This document shows, in pieces, positions 1 to 12,300 of a stretch of DNA of 64,000 bases. Position 1 is the first letter of the stretch; each line of letters starts with the position of its first letter. The notes beneath the pieces were generated by a model. That model was not told where the DNA came from. It did not search any database and worked only from the letters and a program-made list of their open reading frames with translations. Source of the stretch: Clavelina lepadiformis (lineage: Eukaryota > Chordata > Ascidiacea > Aplousobranchia > Clavelinidae); assembly GCF_947623445.1 (NCBI RefSeq), contig NC_135244.1, forward strand, positions 17,608,860 through 17,672,859. Direction: 5' to 3'. Position numbers and translations under genes: made by a program.

Positions 1-2545
1 AGCGCATTTCACCAACATCCGCTGATGTTACTATCGTAGAGCCGTCAGGACTGGTTTTGTGCCAACTAAATCGACTGAGTTACGAAATGTATATTGTACC
101 ATGGAAAGGTACAAGTATATCACATTGACTAAACATCAAGGTGTATACAAATTCTAAAAATTTATTGCAAAAATATTAACAACCCACCTGCCTTACTCAG
201 ATACTTGGGACAAAGATGTTTGCAAGACAAGCTCTCCAGAGGTGGAAGAAAGCGTAGCAATGTACAGCAACAAGACAGACGCTGAAAACGGGGTAACGTT
301 ATAATATGAAAACCATTCCTCAATTTATAGACCATACCTGAAATTCTGCATGTGCTTACCATATACGTCACAACGTTATATAACAGAGTATATTAACTTT
401 TGCAGGCCGTATGCAGAGAGAGACAAGGCGTTCGGCGGTGGACGATTTTAAATCTCAAACCAACGACAAATTATTGTATTTTTGGCAGTTACGATACAGA
501 TCTTTTAATGAACAGCAACGGACCTAGTCCCGATGCTTACGTGAAAGTAAAAACTCCCTCAGGTAAACTACAAAACCATCTAAATTTTTAGTTTTTATCT
601 AAAAGTATTCGAGCAGTAGTCGAAACAACGGTAGGCTATAGGAGGCGTACTGGTCAAAAAGAAGATTTGTCTGATTTGCTTAGACTCTTACGTAGGGCTT
701 TAAAAACCTGCTTATATCAATCATAGGGCAGCATGGTTGGTGTTGTGTTTTTAGCCTGGGAATTCCTCTAGCAGTTGGCTCGTTTCAAAGTTCCAAGCTG
801 GATAGAAATTGACATGAAAAAGTAGGAAAAGTGTGTTATTAGGCCCAAAAGTCCACTTTTGATTTCCGGTCCAAGTACTGTAATTTCATGTAGAGATTTG
901 TAATTTTTGCCATATTTTAGTATGTGATGGAATCAGGCAAGCCTAGTTCACATTTCAGGGATTCTCATCGAGCGATTTTCGTGTAATAGCATTTTTAATA
1001 ATTTTACTTCATAAAGAAATAAATAAAGAAATAGACGTTTTTTGAAACCCATACGCCTCCTATAGCGTGTTAGCATTGCAGTACTAACGTGTGTTCTAAT
1101 TTCTGACTTAACTCAGATAAGAAAATATTGATTGCGATTGTCGTTTCATCGGTTGCTGTGCTTTTGGTTTTATGTGGTGGTGTAGCGTGTATTTTGCAAC
1201 AACGTTTCAAGAAATTCATGGAAGCTTGCTGGGGCACTTTGCCGTCCTATACGGTAATCAATTTTCATCTGTTTTTTTATTCTGTTTTCTTTTTTCAAAA
1301 CATAGCAACTCACGATTCAGTTGCGGCTATCACGCGCTTTATGCTGCTATATGTACAGTACATAATTGAAAAAAATTAGAAAACTTCATTGACTTGGTAA
1401 TAGGCTACAGTATATACTTTTTATTTTGCTTTCCATTCCAGATTACTATTCTCAACGATACCTACTAGTAAGTAAAAATGCAAAAGCAATTTGCTGTTTA
1501 TTTCTTTCGTTTCTCCCTGCAATGTTCGAAATGCTGTGAATTTTATGGTGACAGCAGTGATGAAAAAAGTGATTACACCGATGGCCAAGCAGAGATCTGG
1601 TCACCCATGTTGGAAAAACAAGACATGCAAACGCATAAAGTAGCAAAAAACGGTCGATTTGAAGAAGAGCTAGTTTGCCAACCAAAACTAATCCAGTCAG
1701 TACAAGAACAAGAATCAACTACTCTTCCAGCACCTAGCCGGATGGATGTAGCAACAAGTAAATGATAGTCTTACTGATTGTGTTTGTCACCCAAAAAGTC
1801 ACATAAAATCAAACCACGTTCATTGATGCTTTTATAGTGCTTTCGAAGCATGTTGTAAAAGCCATGCTACCTTTTACGGCGGATTGTTTTAAATTTTTAA
1901 GATCACCGATGTAGTTTGATCGAGGAAGATAAAAAACATGCACAAGCTACAACAAAAATTTTTGAGGAAGCTGTTGTAAGAGAACAAACAGAAAATGCAA
2001 CCGTTTCATCAAGTAGAATCCAGTTGATTCATCAACTGGAAACCACTTCGGTAGGAGAAGAATGTATCGCGACGGCTTCAACCGATTCGGAACAGGAACG
2101 TCCTCTGATGAATGACGAAGAATACCGGTTGTAATGGAAAATTACATTTGATTTATAAGTTATAATTCATGTTGCAACACGCTTTAATCGGAATTATTTT
2201 AATACTGCCTGCTAAGATTTACTTTTGAGATTTAAACGTTCCTTGTGTAGAGAAACTATTCCTCGTTACCAAGATGATCAAACCCAAAACGAAACATCCG
2301 ACACATTACCGGAACAACGAAACTATATTGCTAGTAAGCCTATATAACATATTACAAAGTTTCAATTTTATTCGGTTTTCATTTTACTTACAAGTTGTAT
2401 TCACTTCTTTTATATACAGTAGAAACAGTAGTATACAGTACACAGTTTTCGTATAGTAGTATACAGTAGTTTTCAGTTGTTTTCTCACTTTCTTACATAT
2501 ACAGATTACAGTAAAGCAGACCAATTTACGGACTACCACCGATAG
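1..2545 (+). CDS. Class II cytokine receptor-like gene 1 (5' part outside window)
   Basis: This is the 3' part of a single-pass receptor gene. Exons I can place: <1-108, 201-292, 406-562, 1117-1253, 1442-1467, 1555-1757, 1902-2130, 2251-2333 and 2505-2545. They join in one frame giving 357 residues before TAG. The first three exons form the membrane-proximal fibronectin-III domain, with the LKPTTNYCIFG strand typical of class II cytokine receptors. Exon 1117-1253 encodes the membrane helix and a WGTLPSYT stretch just inside it, a possible Box1-like JAK site. A 26-nt micro-exon and four tail exons follow, ending FTDYHR. The tail exons are supported by the same exon order and phases in gene 2. 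The signal peptide and first domain lie left of the window. AATAAA motifs occur at 2723 and 2746. Receptor role is inferred from family; the ligand is unknown. Confidence 0.8.
636..1065. mobile_element. MITE-like element with terminal inverted repeats, in an intron of receptor gene 1
   Basis: The segment starts with ctataggaggcgtac and ends with the inverted counterpart tacgcctcctatag, about 430 bp apart, with no open frame between. This is the layout of a non-autonomous DNA transposon. I could not settle a target-site duplication, so the superfamily is open. It lies in the intron between the second-domain exon (ends 562) and the membrane exon (starts 1117). Confidence 0.55.
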
Positions 2546-3948
2546 AAACAAGCTGAAGAAACCTTTTCTTCTATTTGCCGTTCAGATCCGTGACTTTTTT
2601 GATCTGTCCTCTGCAAGATGATTTTCTAAATACCAGCAGGCAGGATAGGCATTGGGAATAGGATGACGAGAGAGTTGATATGGAGATCGTCTAATGTACA
2701 TTATAGCAGATACGCTGAAATTAATAAAACATTTAAGCTACAGCTAATAAAACATTTAAGCTATTTAAGCTAAAATTGTTATGATTTGTCCTCTTTGCTC
2801 CATATATATACTGGAAATCTTGAACATAATGTTTTGTCATAGAACTTTTGCATCTTTAACACCAGAAAGTATGGAAATATTTTGAATTTTGAAAATTGTA
2901 GAAACGCGCATTCACGTTGGCGTTAAACATATACTTAAAACTATGTATAAAATATGAATTGCACTGAACTGTACTGTGTTGTGCTTTGTATGAAAAAATA
3001 AGAAATCTCTTGGAATGAAATGAGGTAGAGACAAACTGCCATGGAACAACTTATTTAAGACTCTTAAAACTCTTAAAACTAACCATAAAAATGTTAAGAA
3101 ATGTCAAAACAAATTGAGAAAATACGACGTTTTACACTACAGAGTATACAATTTTATTTTGTGTGTTTGGCCGCCTTTCGTATGGTTTTGTGTCTCTTTT
3201 ATATATATTCTTGATTCAGAATCGATTTTATATTAAACCAAACATTTATTCAAAGGCAGCTGTGAATATTTGTTCAGTTCAGCAATATGTCTCCAAGAGT
3301 TTGCCTCTGTATTTAAAGTGATCGCATAACCAGCACACTTCAAGATAAATATTTTTTAGCTTTACTTCTTTATTGTGGAGCTACCTGTCAAGTGCTAGCC
3401 TTGCAATAGACCATCGGGTGTGTTTCACGTAAAACATATCACGAGCTTTTTCCTATAGGCAATCCAATCTGTTTCCACTATGAAATTTCGTTGTCTTCAT
3501 TTCATTCAATTTTCATTTCACTTTCTCGACCACACCTAACCCATTTGATTGACGTTATTGTTATCATGTATAACTTAATATCGTCTAAAATCCAAATCAA
3601 TGTATTTTTCTAATACAGTATTTTTAAATGGCGCTACAAATTTTCAATACCTTACTTAGTTGTTTTTATTGAACCACTTCTAGAAGCAGCAATACATTTA
3701 AAATAATAAGTACCAGGCCTTTAAACACGTTTAACAATTTTTAATTATTTGTGTTATTTTTTCATTTTGTGATGGATCTCTAAAGAATCTTCTAAACTTC
3801 GTAAACTGGAAGTGAAGAGCAGTTTGCGTCACGCGTGGCGTCGATCCTTGCACTGGGAGAGAAAACTGCTCAAAACTGTCGTTGAAGACATAGATTAAGC
3901 CTGCCAGGAAGTAGACGTTTATGCTGTTTCAGGTATATGAAATATTAG
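2546..3948. other. Intergenic region between the convergent receptor genes 1 and 2
   Basis: About 1.4 kb lies between the two stop codons. It holds poly(A) signals for gene 1 (AATAAA at 2723-2728 and 2746-2751) and a candidate for gene 2 on the minus strand (3665-3670 on the plus strand as tttatt). I see no further exon or RNA gene. Confidence 0.6.
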
Positions 3949-6872
3949 TCACGAATTTGAGCTGGGGCCAGATAAAAACATCTCTTCGGCTTGTGTCATT
4001 CCTTGGTAGTCTCCAAACCGCTCTGCTGTAGCGTAATCTGCGAATGCAAGAAAAAGAGAAAGTCAGTGAAAAATTCTTCTACGATTGTCTCTTGCAAAAT
4101 AATACCAATAAATACTAATAAATACCAGCAATAGAATTTTCTTCTTCTTGCCCTGTATCGGAGGCTTCACTTTGGTCTTGGACGTTTTCTTCGCTAATAG
4201 AAGATTCTCTGTTATGAAATAAAGACCCATTAACACCACATGCATTTTTCACAAAAATAAAACTAAACTAGGCCTAATCACACAAATAACTAAACTGAAA
4301 ATTGTTTTCCTTACGAGAAGCACTCATCATCGTTCTTCAAAGTATGCTTCTGTTCCGTGTCGGTTGAAACCGCGGCAATACAAGCTTCTGGTGCCGAACT
4401 AGTCGCTATACTTAATGAGTCAGATACATTTATTTTATTTGTTTGTTCGCTAGTATCAGCTTTTTCAGAAGATTCGGTTGTTGCTTGCTGTATACCTGTT
4501 CCATTTTCCTCCTTCATTCGACTTTGCTGACCTTAAGACGACAAGTCAAAATGTACCAATGTACGTTCTTTTGTGCTGCACCTTTTGCAGATGATTTTAG
4601 GCTTAAAACAAAACCAAAAATTACCGTTTTTGCTTGTAGCCACAACAGTCTGGCAAGGCGTTAAAGAAAAATTTGACATTCTCCCTTGATCTAAATGGCT
4701 TGATTTCTGAATTGCTGGTGGTTGTTCAGAGTGTGAGTTCTCTGCGCGGGACGTTAGCAGATTCTGTCTTTCCGGTGACCAGACCTCTGCTAGGCTTTCT
4801 TTGTAATCATCTTGAGCATCATGGTCGCCATTCCTGAAAATCCAAAACAAATCGAACATTGCGGTGCAACCTACAGTATAAAGAACTGGAGACAAAAAGA
4901 AAATTGTTCTATTTTTTTTAATTACCACTTGGTGCCTTCGAAGATTTCTTCCTAATTATAAAAACAAGTAGGATGATTAGTTATACATTAATTCATAGAG
5001 CCTGCATATATCGCATTCCGATTATTCATCACAACACATAATACGCTATTATAATACCAGCACCATATGCGCTATATGCTTCTCTCTCGGTTATTAAGTA
5101 TGGCTTAGGAAAATAAATACGACCAGAGTTTTAACGTAAGTTATACCGTATAGGACGGCAAAGTGCCCCAGGCGCCCATGAATTTTTTGTAACGTCTATG
5201 CAAGAGAAATGTGACACCACCACATAAAATCAGAAACACAGCAACCGATGGGACGAAAATGGCAATCAGCAGTTTTTCATCTGAAATAATACAGAAATAT
5301 AAAAGATTATTATGTTAAGGATTTTCTTTAATGAAAAATGAATACATTATAATTTACCTGCTGGCGTTTTTACTTGCAAGTAAGCCCAACGACTCGGTCC
5401 ATTTTTGTTCAACGTATGATCTGTATCGAACCTCCCGAAAACACAATACTTTGTTGCTGGCTTAAGATCAGGGACCGTCCACAACCGAAGGCCTTGCCCT
5501 TTCCTGCAAGCGGCCTGTAAATTTTTTCAACAAATTTCATGAAGAGATTTCAATTTCATTTCATGTCCCTGACTAAGAGTACGCACTGCAAATTAAAACA
5601 CGTTAAATCTAAGGAATGACAATCTCACTAAAAATTACCCCGCTTTCAGTGTCCGTTGTATTGCTATACTTTGCTATGTATTCTTCCACATTTGGGGAAA
5701 CCGTTTTGCATAAGTTCTTGCTCCACGTGTCTGAGCAAGGTCGGTAAGTTAATTATCAATTAGCGGTTGTTTTAGTAGAAGCCAACGAACCTATATGTAC
5801 TATATCTTTAGGATCTGATACCTTTCCATGGTACAATGTACATTTCGTAACTCAGTCGATTTAGTTGGCACAAGACTAGTCCTGACGGCTCTGCGATAGT
5901 CACATCAGCGGATGTTGGTGAAATGCGCTCCAGGACTATATTGGGTTTGCTGAAATGAGCTGAAAGAAATTTATAAAAATGGTTTAATAACTAAGTTTGA
6001 GAAATCAATTTACAAAGATTAAAACGATATTTTTCTCGGATAAAACATTTCGATTAATTTCTACAACTCACTTTGCCAGTTTGCATCTATCCTTGTGATT
6101 GGTTGTTCCAATGGCGTACAAAGTGTTGAAAGATTCGTGTCTTTATTGACTGCATATGCACACACTTGATAAAAATCTGCCAAGTGATAATTAAGAAGAC
6201 GTCATGGAATAAAAAGGGTTTGTCAAAACAAATCTGTCTTTTCATGAAATAATCAAGGGATAACGTCACAGAGGAAACAACACAAAGAGTTTGACTTTTC
6301 GTCAGATCTTATCTATTTGCTTACATGAACTTTGTAAGTCAATATCGGGAATGCATTGGTACATTTTTCCTCTTTTCTTTACTTTGCAGTTGTGACGTTT
6401 CCAGCCTGACCTGTCTGCAGAGTGTTTCCGACTAAAGTAGCGACAACAACAATTTTATTACAAAATATTGTTCCAATGAAATGACGTTATTCTTCTGACT
6501 TAGACTTTGACTATGTTAAACTTATCTCAAAGATTTGTTGGTTTGCGTATTACAATACAACATATGTATTACAGTTGTACGCACTTTGTTTCAATGTCGT
6601 ATGTGACTTTGATTTTAGAAAAACATTTCCGAGGTTTCCAAGTCACATTAAGCTTAAAATCAATGATGCTCCAATCTTCTACTCGTGGCCCTATATAGTT
6701 ATAGAATTCATGATAAATGTTATATTAAAAAAAAACTTCAAGAACTTTACTGTTTACCTCTGCACTTTGCTGTTTGCTTTTCTACATCCTCATCAGCAAA
6801 CGTTATACTTGCCACCATGAAGGCCAGAGTCAAGCAAAGCAAAGAACATTGCAATAACAATTTCAACGTCAT
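3949..6872 (-). CDS. Class II cytokine receptor-like gene 2, long tail
   Basis: Complete gene of 13 exons on the minus strand: 6872-6758, 6690-6585, 6431-6325, 6176-6072, 5959-5822, 5730-5639, 5514-5358, 5280-5147, 4951-4926, 4833-4625, 4531-4315, 4208-4126 and 4037-3949. They sum to 1578 nt (525 residues) in one frame. Residues 1 to about 26 are a signal peptide. About 39-144 form the first and 145-273 the second fibronectin-III-like domain, each with paired cysteines. The first opens with PRVEDWSIIDFKLNVTW; the second has LKPATKYCVFG. Residues about 274-318 carry the membrane helix and WGTLPSYT; the rest is an acidic tail rich in Glu, Ser and Gln, with a late tyrosine motif FGDYQG. Intron phases run 1,2,1,1,1,0,1,0, which is the class II pattern as I recall it (1,2,1,0,1,0) plus two extra phase-1 introns. 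The partner and ligand cannot be told from sequence. Confidence 0.85.
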
Positions 6873-8328
6873 ACCTGGGTGGAAGGCTCAGCTTATAAAT
6901 AATAACTTGTTCTAAATTTCACTGTACGTTTGATGTAGAAGCATATTTGTAGATACCTGGATGAACGAAAAATGTTGATACAATAATCAGGGACTATAAC
7001 AAGTCATACTGGACAATAATGAAAACCGTTACGTGCAAGGTATTGGGTAGGCCAAGTGGGACAAAAGCGCCTGATTGCGGGCGCTTAGGCGTTTTAACAA
7101 AAAGCAGAGTTGTGGGTTGGGATCGTTTTTAGTCAAAGTACTGTAGACTGAAGCGTTGCGTAGGGCTATGTAGGTATGAAAAAGTTCAACATGCATTTTG
7201 ATGAACCTCGTGCATAAATGTGCAACACTTTCCACCATATGGATTATATATCGGTTTTTCGTTACAGTCTACTTTATAGCTTAAGCCGAGTTTGCAACTG
7301 CAAGTGCATTGCAGCCGCCAGCCTACACAGTACACAGACTAAAACTTTTCCGTACACTTTAGCAAACAAAAATCACAACCTACCACTCCACTTTATGCGC
7401 GTATTGCCTAGTTTATGTTCCGCTTGGTTAACCCAGTGCCTTACAGTCTTACACGTAACGATACCCACTTTTGTCTAGTATGGCTTACCGTAAAGGACCG
7501 CTACTACTACATCAGAAGCAAGTTACTCTATTTTCTTATTTTACCACAACTCTACTGTATTTTAATCATCCCGCTTTTACATCAAGGTGTGTCTTCATTA
7601 CAGACTACAGCAACCTGCCATTGGACCAGCTAAACCTTATCAATTCTGATTCCTATAGATGACTAATGGAGGTTACGTCACATATTTCTGTCTCATACGT
7701 AGGAAATGGGAAACTAGAATGCAAACTTAAGGCAAAGACTGTTTACATAAATGGAATCCTAAATTAAAATTGAGCATTTTGTACTGGGCCAATATTTGAT
7801 GCAAACAGCCCGTGACCACATTTCAAAGAAATTTCTGTTTTTCTTGGGCCTTATTCTGGAACTCTCTTTCTAAACCATTTCTAAATCCTTAAACTTCAAG
7901 TCTCTTGATTGAGCACAGTATAAATTCCTTTTCGCAACGGCGAAACTGGCGCGGTTTACTGTCGTATACTTTACCTGGAACTCTGTTAATGTGTAACCAG
8001 TGACGCGTGGGTGTTCTATATTCTTTTCAATTGAAAGACATTCAGCAATGACGGTAAACAAAAATAAAGTTGGTTTCGAAATATGTTGTAATAAGTTTTA
8101 AAACTGTGACCTATTTTGTTGTAAGTTTATGTTAAATGTATTGGAAAATCTGATTGCACGTCGTATCCTGATGCAAAGAGTTACAACAATCATTGAAAAA
8201 ATCAAACAATTAAAATGATTTCAGCGGCGTTTATTTTTGTAACTTTTCGTTGTTCACCACTTTATTTCAGTAAAAGGAGTTCCCCGGTCTGTTACCTCTT
8301 TCCCGTTGTTCTTTGAAGATTTTCTTAG
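6873..8328. other. Intergenic region upstream of receptor gene 2
   Basis: This contains the promoter side of gene 2, which starts at 6872 on the minus strand. I see no recognised gene. A short minus-strand stretch near 7975-8025 encodes HPRVTGYTLTEFQ, which resembles the opening of the first receptor domain in genes 2-4. It has no proven splice context. Confidence 0.4.
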
Positions 8329-8579
8329 CACGTCTATTGTGTAGCATCGACGATTATAACGACAATAGATGTTTTCGAATTAAAAACGGCGTAAGCTATA
8401 GTCCTAAAAATATAATTCTATACTCTCTACCTTATATATATTGGAGACGACACAAAGCATGGATGAAATGTACATTTACTGACTGCACGTTTCAGAAACA
8501 TTTCGAAAGTCTTGGTGTATTTAAAAAAATTCACGTCATGCTTAGTGTGTATAATACAACGGGAAAAACAGTACAAAAA
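8329..8579 (+). CDS. Orphan exon: class I cytokine receptor-like first domain
   Basis: An open frame here is bounded by a pyrimidine-rich stretch ending in ag (8327-8328) and by the donor AAA|GTAAGT at 8580. Read in phase 1 it encodes about 83 residues with two cysteine pairs: LLCSIDDYNDNRCF, then AWMKCTFTDCTF, and a closing HVMLSVYNTTGKTV. C-x9-C followed by C-x4-C and a late YN-TGK strand is the layout of the first cytokine-binding domain of class I receptors (gp130/LIFR type). This is on the plus strand, opposite to genes 2-4. I found no companion signal-peptide, second-domain or membrane exon nearby. It may be one exon of a gene with long introns or a relic. Confidence 0.4.
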
Positions 8580-9306
8580 GTAAGTATCTTATATGACACT
8601 GCTGCTACAGAGCGTATACCTTGCAAGAGATACAATTTTAAAAATTTTATTCCAACGTAAAAAGTCTCATTAAGTTCCGCTTATACAGTATAAAAAGTAA
8701 AACATGCGCAGTATGACAAGCCTCATTTAAAACATTGCCTCATTTAAAAAATTGCTCGGTTAGAAAAGCGTGGACTGTATACTACTATACTGTTTAGAAA
8801 GTCCAAATACGATGTTTCACGTTAACGTGCTTAAGAGTGATGGCTCGCGAAAGGGAAGAAAATTTCCACAACCGAGGTATAAAAACGGTTCATGTGAAGC
8901 TCATAACGATACTTCATGCAAACAACATTCAAATGAGTGAGCAGTGTAAGTGGTTGCAAACAAGTAAGATATGTTTCTGAAGTTTTGTTATGACGTAAGT
9001 GCATACGGAAAGACAAACAGCAACACAAAATCGAAATTGTGCATAAACAATACTATACAGAGTAAGAAATCTTCAGGCAAAGAAAACTCGAAAAGCTTGA
9101 TAATCGTAAATTATTATGCAAAATACTATTGTTAGAATTTTAAAGTAAGATTTTTTGAGACTTTGAGGAGCACACAAGTATAGTTATAAAATACCGATCA
9201 AAGTTCACCTTAAATATGGGAGTTGAGTTTAAAACATAAATCAGCTATAAAAATGAGATGTTTTACCGAGAGTCGACATCCAATAAATGCAAGGTTAAAA
9301 CTTTGC
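8580..9306. other. Intergenic, no gene seen
   Basis: This lies between the orphan plus-strand exon and the last exon of receptor gene 3. I see only short out-of-frame ORFs with no splice support. Confidence 0.5.
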
Positions 9307-12300
9307 TTAATTGCATGCGTCAAATTCGCCTGACAAGGGCAGAAGCAGTAGCTCGTCCGAGTTACGCTGAGATGTCAATTTTTTGCAAGTTTCTCTCAAC
9401 ACGGTTTCGCATCCAGGCAAGCACGGTTTATCGGAGACAATCACCGGAAAATTTCGAAATTGATTTTCCTCGTTGCCCCATTCTTCCTGCGATGTCCTAT
9501 CGCGAAAATCTGTAACCTTCGAGTAATCTGGGGCTGCAACAAAAAAGGGCACGAAAGTTTTACACAGTAGCTATACGTCACTCATAGAACAATTGCATTG
9601 TACCCCGTATTGTTTGTAAAAAGTTACTTATCTGTACAGGCATATCATTACAGTTTTAATTGCTCGTCAAAGCAAGAGCACGAATATATTCCTCATGGTT
9701 TAATACACTTTAGTTACTATAATAAATAGATATTTAAACCGTTAATAATTGCTTGTATACGATAAAAATCGTGAAATAAATACATACCGGAAATGGTATT
9801 TTCCACTTCCGGTGATAGATTTTTGTCATGCTTATCATTGGAAAGTGTTGGTTTTGAACCATAATTGCTTTTGAATCGTTGGTTGCTTTGCCTGAAAAAA
9901 ATAAATTTAAAGTTCGAAGTTGAATTCAAACTATCTATATCTCGAGCAATTAAAGAACATAATTGCCCGATTTTCTGTGTATAATAAAGTTGCGTACTGT
10001 TTTTTCTTCAAGCTTTCAACCGTTTCTAAGATCAGGCGAGGAGCCGGCATCATTGGTACCATGGAAATTCCCAATGACTGAGCAGTGGAGCTGGATTCTT
10101 GCGACGATCCTTCGCTGGTACTTCTAACTTCTGACCACTGGAAGGAGGAAGAGGTATCACCACCATCATCGGTAAAATCGTGACGTGTTTTGTATCCCGA
10201 TAGTTGGCTGTCAGAAGCTTGATCAGTGGTTGCACATTGCGCTTAAGTTTAAATATGTTAATGAATTGGTAACCTGCAGCTCAGGAGACCGAAACCATTT
10301 TTATCATTTGGTTGCCAACAGTGACAGAGCTTAACCTAACTAGTCTTCACTTACCATCTCTGTTCATATTTTGATCGATCTCTTTGAAAACGTTGAGGTT
10401 TGTAATCACTGCAAATAAAACAATTCGTCTTTGCACTAATTGTTACAAAAAAATGAGACCTTTCAATCCATTTTGAACCAAACCTTCACTTAAGTCGTTG
10501 GCTGGCTGCGAAAGGAGAAGTGCAGGGTTGGGTTCAGTAGCTGCACATCGAGGGTAAGCTACAGCTGCCGTCGAATTTCTACTCTTCTTCGTTATGACAG
10601 GTATGTCTGCTAGTTCTCTGTCTTCCTGGCGAGTTCTGCAGAATTGATATTGCTCAAAACAAACTTTCGTTTTTAATTCATAAAACTTTCTCGACGTTAA
10701 GTTTTATAAAAATATTGTACTCAGCTGATTCGAAAGTATTCTTACATTTTATTTGAACTGTTCATGCTCTTTGCCTAAAGAGACAAGTAAATAAACTCAA
10801 CAAATAAATACAAACAAATGACAAACAAAGACAGTGAATATATAAATTACATATTGTAAATGTTAAACGTAATTAAACATTTATTATAAGATAGGCTGTT
10901 TATAAATGTGTAGGCTACCAGACAGATACAGCATATTTCAATATTAAAAGACAAAAATATGATACTTTCATTTAGATATGGTTCTCTACAAAATTGACTT
11001 GTTGCACCACCAACCTCCGCTAACTTGGGAGTTAACGTTTTATCTGTCTTCCTTATCCTTCTGAAAGCCATGCATGAGATAATCAGACCAGAAAAAAACA
11101 CAAATCCGCAGGCACAGATTAACCCAACCACGATTCCTGTATTCGATACTAAACAAAACATATAAAAACGAATAGATTTACAAGAGAAATTTACGTAACG
11201 GATATTACATGTTAAACCATCATGTGAAGTAAACATTACAATAAACGCAAGGCTGCTTCTATACCGTATAGTAGGATACCATAAGAAGCAGTGTCACACG
11301 AATTGTTCAAATTCTTTGTTATAAAAATGTTGAGCGAAAAGGTTGTTTTATTAGCGTACTATACTATATACAGTAGATCTAATATAGGTGGTACTTAGAT
11401 ATATTCTACTCTATACAAAAACGTAATAGATCAGAGTCGTAACCAAGTCATCAAACCCGAATCGCAACTCAAGTGGAGTCATTTGGCAAAAAGACTCGAG
11501 TCAAATCGAGTCAATTGATATGGAAAGCGAAGCCAGCATTCAAAAAGTATTCATTCAGTTTTGCTGCCCCGCAAGAGGTCTTAGACAAATTTACAAATTT
11601 CATTTCAAGCAACATTTCAACATGTTAGAACAAAAGAAAAAATCGTTTTGCTAATGCTGAAACTTAATAAAAAAAACTAACTCGTGTCACGTCAAGTCTT
11701 AGCAAAAACTGACTCGACTCATTTCGTTTCTGGTAGAAACATATAATTTTTGGTTTTACCATAGTCTTCAAGGTATATACACAACCAAACATAGAGTCGG
11801 GCTATACTGTACGGTTAATTTTGAAACTAATATTTGACCGACAATATTACTCGAAATGCAAACTCAGATAAAATCACGCAAACTAAATAAAAATGTCAAG
11901 CAATTTTGCAGATTTTTGTTTCCACTAAGTTATTTGTTACAGACGTAAAATGATGAAATGAACTTCACAACCAGTTAAAATAATTACTAACTTAACATTT
12001 ATATTAGAGCATATGTTGTAATTGTTTACCTGGTTTTGTTTTGACGAGTTGAGAGGCGTAAGGACTCGTCCGATTGTTCCAACTAACGTCTGTGGAGTAA
12101 CGACCATAAATGCAATAATCTCTTTCCGGTTTGAGGTGAAAGAATTCAAATTTTTCAACGTTAGCTCCATCTTTATTGCAACTTGGGTTCTTTTGAAAGC
12201 AAAATATTTGCAGTAAAAAGATAAATAAGCCCAATCTCGCTGTTTGTTTAGAACCAGTTTTATTTTTTAGATCTGCACTGTTAGTTTTAAAATGTAGCGT

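Noticed and set aside
2545-3949. Tail-to-tail receptor genes 1 and 2 as one palindromic gene or assembly artefact.
   Set aside because: The two genes share exon order but most exons and all introns are clearly diverged, so they are true inverted paralogues.
9258-9515. 85-codon plus-strand ORF.
   Set aside because: Exactly antisense to the well-supported last exon of receptor gene 3.
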